64,000 nt of DNA from positions 124,001 to 188,000 of the forward strand of contig NZ_NSLB01000003.1 of the NCBI RefSeq assembly GCF_002304225.1, in the 5' to 3' direction. Of the stretch, positions 28,091 through 37,125 are shown piece after piece (the stretch's first letter is position 1; the number at the start of each line of letters is the position of its first letter). This DNA comes from Pseudomonas sp. HAR-UPW-AIA-41. Its GTDB lineage: Bacteria > Pseudomonadota > Gammaproteobacteria > Pseudomonadales > Pseudomonadaceae. The notes beneath the pieces were generated by a model. It ran no database searches. It saw nothing but the letters and a program-made list of their open reading frames with translations, and was not told the origin of the DNA. Made by a program: the position numbers and the translations under genes.

Positions 28091-29743
28091 CTAGCCCGCG
28101 CGGTCGCTGGCGCCTTCGACTGCGCCGCTCTGCTTGTTCCAGCGCAGTACCTGCAGGTTGCCATAACGGCGGTTGGTACTCTGCAGCTGATGACCAAGGC
28201 GCAGCAGTCCGGCCTTCTCCTGACTGCTGAAGGTGGCGGGTTCGTACTCCAGTACATCCGGCAGGTATTGGTGATGAAAGCGCGGGCGGTCTACCCAGCG
28301 CTCGACTGGCTGGCCGTCCAGGTATTCGAGGATGCCCAGCAGCACCATGCTGGGAATGCGGCTGCCGCCAGGTGTGCCGAAGCTGCTCAGTTCACCGGTG
28401 CTTTCGATAAAGCTCGGGGTCATGCTCGACAGCGGGCGTTTGCCCGGGGCAATCAGGTTGGCCTGGCTGCCGGTGAGGCCATAGGCGTTCTGCTCATCCA
28501 CGGCCTTGGCGAAATCATCCATCTCGTTGTTCAGCAGAACCCCGGTGCCTTTGGCGGTGAAGGCTGCGCCAAAGGGCAGGTTGATCGAGAGGGTAGCGCT
28601 GACGGCATTGCCGGCCTGGTCGATTACCGTGAAGTGGGTGGTATGCGGGCCTTCATGCCAGGCGGTGGTGGGGGGGAGACTGCTGCTGGGCGTGGCCTTC
28701 TGACGGTCGATGGAGCGCGCCAGTTGCTGCAGATAAGCCGGCGCCAGCAGACTGGTCAGCGGATTGCGGATCTGATTCGGGTCGCCCAGCAGGCCACGGT
28801 CGCGGTAGGCGCGGCGCAGGCTCTCGATTACCAGATGATCGCGGGTCAGGGTATCGGCCTTGCGCCAGTTCAGCTGTTGCAGCATGGCCAGGCTCTGGAT
28901 CAGGGCCACGCCGCCGGCCGAGGGCGGTGGTGCTGTGATCAGTTCACGGCCTTCCTGCAGTCTGGCACGCAGTGGCTGACGTTCGACCACCCGGTATTCG
29001 GCGAGATCCTGATGAGTCCAGATGCCGCCTGCCGTCTGTACGGCGCGCACCAGCAGATCGGCGCTGCGGCCGCTGTAGAAGCCGGCATGGCCGTGATCGG
29101 CCAGTCGTTGCAGGGTGCTGGCCAGCTCAGGTTGGCGCAGCAGGCTGTGCTCGGCGGGGGCTTCATTATCAGTCAGGAATATGCGCGCTGTCTCTGGATC
29201 AGCCTGCATGGCCTTCAGTCGCCAGCTGACTCTTTCTCGATACAGCGCATCGATGCCAATGCCATCGCGGGCCAGGCGCTGGGCAGGATACAGGCTGTCG
29301 CGCAGTGCCAGCTTGCCGTAGCGCTTGCTGAGGTGGGCGAGGGCGGCGGGCAGGCCGGGGATGGCCGCCGCCAGAGCACCATCCAGTGACGGCGCCTGTT
29401 TCGTCTTGCCGGCCACCGCATACATGTCTGCATGGGCCTTCAGCGGAGCCCGTTCGCGCGCATCGACGAAGCGGTAGCGGGGTAGTGTTCCGGCTTCGCG
29501 CAGCAGAAAGAACCCGCCGCCACCCAGGCCAGAGCCATAGGGCTCGGCCACGGCCAGGGCAGCCGCCACGGCCACGGCCGCGTCGAAGGCGTTGCCGCCG
29601 GTGGCCAGGGTTTCCAGACCGGCAACGGTGGCGGCTGGGTGGGCGCTGGCCACCAGAGCCTGTTGCGGGAGTTGAGCGGGTGTTTCGGCGCGGAGGCTGC
29701 TGCACAGCAACAGGCCGACGAACAGTATGAGCGATGGGCGCAT
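28091..29743 (-). CDS. ggt: Gamma-glutamyltransferase
   Basis: Periplasmic N-terminal nucleophile enzyme that cleaves glutathione and transfers gamma-glutamyl groups. 550 residues, with a signal peptide 1-19 (MRPSLILFVGLLLCSSLRA). GGNAFDAAVAVAAALAVAEP is the conserved first block. The autoprocessing threonine lies in GPHTTHFTVIDQAG, so the precursor should split into large and small subunits there. The block SSMTPSF and GTPGGSRI also fits. The ATG at 29743 starts the signal peptide; the open frame to 29785 does not. Confidence 0.94.
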   Translation of the reverse strand: MRPSLILFVGLLLCSSLRAETPAQLPQQALVASAHPAATVAGLETLATGGNAFDAAVAVAAALAVAEPYGSGLGGGGFFLLREAGTLPRYRFVDARERAPLKAHADMYAVAGKTKQAPSLDGALAAAIPGLPAALAHLSKRYGKLALRDSLYPAQRLARDGIGIDALYRERVSWRLKAMQADPETARIFLTDNEAPAEHSLLRQPELASTLQRLADHGHAGFYSGRSADLLVRAVQTAGGIWTHQDLAEYRVVERQPLRARLQEGRELITAPPPSAGGVALIQSLAMLQQLNWRKADTLTRDHLVIESLRRAYRDRGLLGDPNQIRNPLTSLLAPAYLQQLARSIDRQKATPSSSLPPTTAWHEGPHTTHFTVIDQAGNAVSATLSINLPFGAAFTAKGTGVLLNNEMDDFAKAVDEQNAYGLTGSQANLIAPGKRPLSSMTPSFIESTGELSSFGTPGGSRIPSMVLLGILEYLDGQPVERWVDRPRFHHQYLPDVLEYEPATFSSQEKAGLLRLGHQLQSTNRRYGNLQVLRWNKQSGAVEGASDRAG

Positions 29744-29780
29744 GTGGGGTGTCTGCCAGGTTAGTGGCGGCGCGCAGGCA

Positions 29781-29839
29781 AACAAAAGCCGGCGCGCCGG
29801 ACTCGTCTACCCAGTGTAATCGAGTCGGCCACGCCGGCT
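29781..29839 (-). terminator. Terminator after the ferredoxin gene
   Basis: Long imperfect hairpin: AGCCGGCG (29787-29794) pairs with CGCCGGCT (29832-29839) and ACTCG with CGAGT inside. On the minus strand the stem is followed by TTTTGTT, so it ends fdx transcription. Confidence 0.65.
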
Positions 29840-29855
29840 GGCGAATGTCTGTGGC

Positions 29856-30200
<345 letters not shown>

Positions 30201-30214
30201 CGAGTTGCCTCAGA

Positions 30215-32379
<2,165 letters not shown>

Positions 32380-32437
32380 TTCAGGCTCTCTTTTTATGAT
32401 TCAGGCAGAACAAGGCTGAGCGGGTTGCAAGCAGACA

Positions 32438-32983
32438 TCAGACAGTGGGCGGGCCGGGGTAGCCGCAGTGACCCCAGGAGTCCGGGTTGCCGTACCAGGC
32501 CAGCATCACCAGTTGCAGCAGCGAGGCATGGCCCATCTTCAGCAGGCCCAGCGAGCTGTTCTGCCAGCGGCCGAGGAAGTGGCGGATATCGTCGGCGCTG
32601 GCTTTTTCCCAGCTGCCCCAGATGCCGGTCAGCGGGCCACGGGTCACGCCCATGGCCAGCACGTCGAACAGCTGGATGGTGAGCTTGGCCATTTCCGGCG
32701 AGAAACGGTTGAGGCTGTAGTCGATGCCGGCGATGGTCTTGCCCACTGCGGACTCCATCTTCTCGGCGGGCACGGCACCCTCGAGAATCACCGGGATCAG
32801 CGCGCGGAGAAACGGCAGGTCACCGTCGCGCAGGACCGCCAGGCCCTGGGCCGGCACACTGGCCGAACAGCCGCTGAGGCTGGCGGTGACGCCGGCGGTG
32901 GCGAGGAAGGCCGAGCCGAGCAGGCCGACCTTGAGCAGGCTGCGCCGGGAAAGTTCGGGCGCGTCCATCGAATGTGCAGTCAT
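32438..32983 (-). CDS. laoB: LaoB, Tat-exported small partner of LaoA
   Basis: 181 residues. The twin-arginine motif SRRSLLK is at 12-18, followed by a hydrophobic core and LSGC (Cys39), which looks like a lipobox. If processed there, it would be a Tat-exported lipoprotein with Ser at +2. The rest has no catalytic motif. It lies between laoC and laoA in the operon and probably forms a complex with LaoA. The similarity to small subunits of gluconate or sorbitol dehydrogenases is an inference from layout and size. Confidence 0.8.
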   Translation of the reverse strand: MTAHSMDAPELSRRSLLKVGLLGSAFLATAGVTASLSGCSASVPAQGLAVLRDGDLPFLRALIPVILEGAVPAEKMESAVGKTIAGIDYSLNRFSPEMAKLTIQLFDVLAMGVTRGPLTGIWGSWEKASADDIRHFLGRWQNSSLGLLKMGHASLLQLVMLAWYGNPDSWGHCGYPGPPTV

Positions 32984-33009
32984 GGAAAATCTCGCGGCAA
33001 GTCAGCGAC

Positions 33010-33031
33010 GGGCCGGTCAGGCGACCGGCCC
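33010..33031. repeat. GC-rich hairpin between laoC and laoB
   Basis: GGGCCGGTC / GACCGGCCC, perfect 9-bp arms around AGGC, with no T-run on either side. Located in the 55-bp gap between laoC and laoB. It may stabilise or process the operon mRNA. Confidence 0.5.
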
Positions 33032-33038
33032 AGGAGGC

Positions 33039-34469
33039 TCAGCGGACGAACAGCTTGTACACCAGCTTCTGGATGGCCTTGCCGTAGGGCGGGTAGATCA
33101 TCGCGGCGGCGTTGAAGCGCTGTTTGATGAAGGTGCTCTTGGCATGGCTGAAGGTCTTGAAGCCTTCGTGGCCATGGTAGTGGCCCATGCCGGACGGGCC
33201 GACGCCGCCGAAGGGCATGTCGTCCTGGGCCACGTGCAGCATGGTGTCGTTCAGGCATACGCCGCCCGAGTGGGTCTGCTCCAGCACGTGCTGCTGCTCG
33301 GCCTTGTCGTAGCCGAAGTAGTACAGCGCCAGCGGGCGGTCGCGGTCGTTGATGAAGGTCAGGGCGTCTTCCAGCTTGTCATAGGGGATCACCGGCAGCA
33401 GCGGGCCGAAGATCTCGTCCTGCATCACCTTCATCTCATCGTTCACATTCAGCAGCAGGGTGTGCGGCAGGCGGCGGCCCTGGCCTTCGGCATACAGCGG
33501 GATGATCTGGGCACCCTTGCTTTCGGCGTCTGAGATGTAGCTCTTCAGGCGTGCCAGCTGACGCTCGTTGATGACTGCGGTGTAGTCCGGGTTGTCCTTG
33601 AGGGTCGGCAGGAAGCGCTGCACCACTTCTTTGTAGGCAGCAACGAAACCATCGACGCGGTCCTTCGGCACCAGCACATAGTCCGGTGCCACGCAGGTCT
33701 GCCCGGCGTTGAGGGTCTTGCCGAAGGCAATACGCTCTGCGGCATCGCGCAGCGGTACATTTGCCGAGACGATGGCCGGGGACTTGCCGCCCAGCTCCAG
33801 CGTCACCGGGGTCAGGTTTTCGGCGGCGGCGCGCATCACGTGCTTGCCGACGCTGGTGGCGCCGGTGAACAGCAGGTGATCGAACGGCAGCTTGGAGAAG
33901 GCCACGCCCAGCTCCACCTCACCGAGCACCACGCACACCAGATCCTCGGGGAAGATGCGCGCCAGCAGATTCTTCACCAGTGCGGCAGTGGCCGGGGTGG
34001 ACTCGCTCATCTTGATCATCACCCGGTTGCCGGCGGCCAGCGCGCCGATCAGCGGGCCCATGGCCAGGTACAGCGGGTAGTTCCAGGGCACGATCACGCC
34101 GACCACGCCGACGGGCTGGTACACCACCTTGGCGGCGGCCGGCATGAACGCCAGGCCGACGCTGCGGCGCGAGGGCTTCATCCACTTCTTCACGCGCCTG
34201 GCCGAATAGTGGATGGCATGCAGGCTCGGCATGATCTCGGCGAGGATGGTTTCATCCGCCGAGCGGTTGCTGAAGTCCGCGCTGATGGCCTTGATCAGGC
34301 TCTCCCGCTCGCTGGAAATCAGCTCCGCCAGGCTGTTCAGCCATTGCACGCGCTGCTCTGCCGAGGGCATCGGATGGGCGCGATAGGCACTACGCTGGCG
34401 GGCAAACAATTGCTCGAGCTGGGCAATTTCCTGCTGGGTCTGCTGCAGGTAGGCGATATCGGCAACCAT
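33039..34469 (-). CDS. laoC: Aldehyde dehydrogenase LaoC (coniferyl-aldehyde dehydrogenase type)
   Basis: 476 residues. NAD-dependent aldehyde dehydrogenase: TGATSVGKHVM is the cofactor loop, LELGGKSPAIV holds the catalytic glutamate, and NAGQTCVAPDYV the nucleophile cysteine. The proposed role is oxidation of the long-chain aldehyde made by LaoA to the fatty acid. AGGAG precedes the ATG at 34469; the frame remains open to 34502. First gene of the operon and closest to the LaoR-type operator. General annotation would be CalB. Confidence 0.88.
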   Translation of the reverse strand: MVADIAYLQQTQQEIAQLEQLFARQRSAYRAHPMPSAEQRVQWLNSLAELISSERESLIKAISADFSNRSADETILAEIMPSLHAIHYSARRVKKWMKPSRRSVGLAFMPAAAKVVYQPVGVVGVIVPWNYPLYLAMGPLIGALAAGNRVMIKMSESTPATAALVKNLLARIFPEDLVCVVLGEVELGVAFSKLPFDHLLFTGATSVGKHVMRAAAENLTPVTLELGGKSPAIVSANVPLRDAAERIAFGKTLNAGQTCVAPDYVLVPKDRVDGFVAAYKEVVQRFLPTLKDNPDYTAVINERQLARLKSYISDAESKGAQIIPLYAEGQGRRLPHTLLLNVNDEMKVMQDEIFGPLLPVIPYDKLEDALTFINDRDRPLALYYFGYDKAEQQHVLEQTHSGGVCLNDTMLHVAQDDMPFGGVGPSGMGHYHGHEGFKTFSHAKSTFIKQRFNAAAMIYPPYGKAIQKLVYKLFVR

Positions 34470-34501
34470 GGTGGGGCTCCTGGTGGGGTGGCTTTCGAGC
34501 A

Positions 34502-34530
34502 TTTTTAGAGCAAATGCTCTAGAGTGTCAA
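34502..34530 (-). promoter_or_regulatory. laoCBA promoter
   Basis: On the minus strand: TTGACA (34525-34530, perfect -35), 17-bp spacer, TAAAAA (34502-34507, four of six to -10). It lies 33 bp upstream of the laoC start. The spacer contains the palindrome listed separately. Confidence 0.65.
34506..34521. promoter_or_regulatory. Palindromic operator, probable LaoR site
   Basis: TAGAGC-AAAT-GCTCTA, a perfect palindrome with 6-bp arms located between the -35 and -10 of the laoC promoter and upstream of the divergent laoR gene. The form fits TetR-family repressors; binding there would block RNA polymerase. LaoR as the binder is inferred from position. Confidence 0.6.
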
Positions 34531-34667
34531 ATAGCATGACTGCCGGGCCGCCGTGCGGCAGCCCAACGAAAAGTTAGCGTGCCCGCCGGGGGTTGCTGCG
34601 CGGTAACATGCGCCTGTTTCCGCTGCGGCCCGGTGCCCCAGTTGTCAGTCAGAGAGGACCCGTTGGC

Positions 34668-35327
34668 ATGGCCCCGCGTGTGAAAACCCGAGACCGCATC
34701 GTTGCCGAGAGCCTGGAGCTGTTCAATGCTCAGGGCGAGCGCAACGTCACCACCAATCACATCGCGGCGCACTTGGGCATGTCGCCGGGCAACCTGTACT
34801 ACCACTTCCGCAACAAGCAGGCGATCATCGCCGAGCTGTTCGCCCAGTATGAAGCGCAGGTCGACCAGTTCCTCCGCCGGCCCGAGGGGCGGGCGCTGAC
34901 CGTCGCTGACAAGACCTTCTATCTCGAAGCCCTGCTGGCGGCGATGTGGCACTACCGCTTCCTTCACCGTGACCTGGAGCACCTGCTTGAGGCCGATCCG
35001 GAACTGGCCGCCCGCTACCGCACCTTTGCCCAGCGCTGCATGGTGCAGGCCCAGGGCATCTACCAGGGCTTCGTCGAGGCCGGCATTCTGCTGATGGAGC
35101 CAGCGCAGGTCGAAGCGCTGACCCTCAACAGCTGGATCATCATGACCTCCTGGGTGCGCTTTCTCTGCACCACCTTCGGCAGCCACGGCGATCTCAGCCA
35201 GGACATGCTGCGCCGTGGCATCTATCAGGTTCTGGCGCTGGAGGGCGGCTATGCCAGTGCCGAGGCGCGCCCGGCGATCGAGGCATTGCAGCAGAAACTG
35301 TTCGTGCCGGTTGATGCCCTCAGCTGA
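34668..35327 (+). CDS. laoR: TetR-family repressor LaoR
   Basis: 219 residues. The N-terminal helix-turn-helix is clear (NHIAAHLGMSPGNLYYHF at about 27-44), while the C-terminal ligand domain is divergent as usual. It is divergent from laoCBA, with the palindrome in the shared region. In P. aeruginosa LaoR represses the lao operon (from memory), with release by acyl-CoA or a fatty-acid-type ligand. ATG 34668 is preceded by AGAGGA. Its 3' end overlaps the convergent YheT-type gene by 8 bp. Confidence 0.85.
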   Translation: MAPRVKTRDRIVAESLELFNAQGERNVTTNHIAAHLGMSPGNLYYHFRNKQAIIAELFAQYEAQVDQFLRRPEGRALTVADKTFYLEALLAAMWHYRFLHRDLEHLLEADPELAARYRTFAQRCMVQAQGIYQGFVEAGILLMEPAQVEALTLNSWIIMTSWVRFLCTTFGSHGDLSQDMLRRGIYQVLALEGGYASAEARPAIEALQQKLFVPVDALS

Positions 35328-36309
35328 CACGCTGTTGCTGTAACCACTGCGGGATGCGCCGTTCCAGGTAGAAACCGGGCTGGCGCAGGCTGCCGTCGAT
35401 AAAGCCGACATGCCCGCCATGCTCATGCAGCTCCAGCGTCGTGCAGGGGGCCAGCTCGGAGGGCTCCGGCACGCTGTGGCGGAACACGAAGGGGTCGTCG
35501 GCGGCCTGAATCAGCAGGCTCGGGGTGCGGATGGCGCTCAGGTAGAAGCGGCTGGAGGCGCGCCGGTAATAGTCGTCGGCATCATGGAAGCCGTGCAGCG
35601 GCGCGGTGACGCGGCCGTCGAAGTCCCAGAAGGTTCGCATGTCATCCAGCGGGCCCAGGCCCTCCAGAGTCGCCAGGTGCTGGGCCAGACCCCGCTCGGC
35701 AAAACGCGCACGCTTGTCGGCCACGTAAGCCTTGAGCTCCTGCATGAAATGCGCCTGATAGACCCGCGAAAAGCCGATGCCGATGCGGTCAGCGCACTGG
35801 TCCAGGCGAAAGGGCACCGACACCGCCACGGCGGCTTCCAGCCCGGAGTGCTCGCCCGTCTCGCCCAGGTACTTGAGCAGTACATTACCGCCCAGCGAAT
35901 AGCCCACCGCGTACAGCGGTGCCTGCGGTCGGCAGGCTTGCAGGTGGGCGATCACCGCCGCCAGGTCTTCGCTCACGCCCGAGTGATAGCCGCGCGGCAG
36001 CAGGTTGGATTCGCCCGAACAGCCGCGCCAGTTCAGTGCCACGCTGGCCCAGCCCTGATTGGCGAGCTGCTGCTGCAGGCCGAGCACATAGTGGGACCCG
36101 GACGAGCCGGTCAGGCCGTGTGCCACCAGCACCAGCGGGACCTCGGCCTCGTGCGGGCCGTACCAGTCGAGGTCGATGAAATCGCCATCGGCCAGCCACA
36201 GCCGCTCGCGCTGACGCTGCAGTTGCGGCGTTTTGCGGAAGAACGAGGCCCAGAGGGTCTGCAGGTGCGGGCCGGGCAGCCACCAGGCGGGTTGGAAAGA
36301 CGCGGACAT
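35320..36309 (-). CDS. Alpha/beta hydrolase, YheT type
   Basis: 329 residues. The serine nucleophile motif is GYSLGGNVLLKYLGE at about 140-154. LVAHGLTGSSGSHYVL gives the oxyanion region, and a C-terminal HEHGGHVGFIDG carries the catalytic His. The N-terminal PGPHLQTLWASFFRK block is typical of the YheT/ABHD1 branch. The substrate is unknown; acyl esters are likely. Overlaps laoR by 8 bp at the 3' end, both convergent. The ATG at 36309 fits the family length. Confidence 0.85.
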   Translation of the reverse strand: MSASFQPAWWLPGPHLQTLWASFFRKTPQLQRQRERLWLADGDFIDLDWYGPHEAEVPLVLVAHGLTGSSGSHYVLGLQQQLANQGWASVALNWRGCSGESNLLPRGYHSGVSEDLAAVIAHLQACRPQAPLYAVGYSLGGNVLLKYLGETGEHSGLEAAVAVSVPFRLDQCADRIGIGFSRVYQAHFMQELKAYVADKRARFAERGLAQHLATLEGLGPLDDMRTFWDFDGRVTAPLHGFHDADDYYRRASSRFYLSAIRTPSLLIQAADDPFVFRHSVPEPSELAPCTTLELHEHGGHVGFIDGSLRQPGFYLERRIPQWLQQQRVS

Positions 36310-36510
36310 CGATGGAGAAACTCGTGGCGGAGACTCAGGCTGCGAGGCTAGGGGTTGGGCAACAGAAAGAAAAGCACCATGGGCAAGCTGAATGTCAGCG
36401 TGTCATATCTGTACCGATCCGGACCTCGCGCTCCTGAACGATCGGCAAATGAGCGCTGCCCAATGTGCCGATTGTCTGCGGCGATTCGTGCCCCAAAAGG
36501 ACCGCAGCGC
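36310..36510. other. Intergenic region, no gene found
   Basis: 201 bp between the YheT-type gene and rsmD. It contains an inverted repeat ATCGGCA / TGCCGAT with an 18-base loop (around 36439-36470). Neither strand shows a convincing ORF with ribosome binding site. It probably holds the promoter of the YheT-type gene and the 3' end of the rsmD unit. Confidence 0.5.
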
Positions 36511-37125
36511 TTACTGTGTCTCGCGCTGCCACAGGGCGTAGTGCACCTGGCCAGCATGCTTCTCCCGGTGCAGGCGCCAGTTGCCCGGCAGGCCGAGGCT
36601 GGAGGGTGGTTGCTCGCTTTCGGTGTAGATCCAGGCATCCGCTGCCAGCCAGCCCCGTGTTTCGAGCAGCTCGCAGGCGGGTTGCAGCAGGTTCTGCTGG
36701 AACGGCGGGTCGAGGAAGACCAGATCGAATGGGGTGGCAGTCTGCTCGCTCAGGTAGCGCAGGCTGTCCTGCTGCTGCACCTGGCCGCGTTCGCACTGCA
36801 GGGTTTGCAGGTGTCCGCGCAGCGCCGCCACCGCCGCGCCGTTGAGGTCCAGAGCCAGCCCGGCGCTGGCGCCGCGGGACAGGGCTTCGAGGAACACCGC
36901 GCCGCTCCCGGCAAAGCACTCCAGAATCCGCGCCCCGGCGACATAGGGGGCAAGCCAGTTGAAGAGGGTTTCCCGCACCCGGTCCGGGGTCGGGCGCAGG
37001 CCCGGGCCTTCGGGGAAGGCAAAGCGGCGCGAGCGCCATTCGCCGCCGATGATGCGCAGCTGGCCCTGGCCGCCATGGGGCTTATTGGCCGGTTTGCCTG
37101 CCGGTTTATGTGGGAACTGGCGCAT
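36511..37125 (-). CDS. rsmD: 16S rRNA (guanine-966) N2-methyltransferase
   Basis: 204 residues. The N-terminus LRIIGGEWRSRRFAFPEGPG and the RPTPDRVRETLFNWL block define RsmD. SAM-binding is ILECFAGSGAVFLEAL, and the catalytic DPPF motif is LVFLDPPF. The ATG shares an A with the TGA of the M16 gene upstream (TGATG), a tight operon. Acts on the 30S subunit during assembly. Confidence 0.94.
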   Translation of the reverse strand: MRQFPHKPAGKPANKPHGGQGQLRIIGGEWRSRRFAFPEGPGLRPTPDRVRETLFNWLAPYVAGARILECFAGSGAVFLEALSRGASAGLALDLNGAAVAALRGHLQTLQCERGQVQQQDSLRYLSEQTATPFDLVFLDPPFQQNLLQPACELLETRGWLAADAWIYTESEQPPSSLGLPGNWRLHREKHAGQVHYALWQRETQ

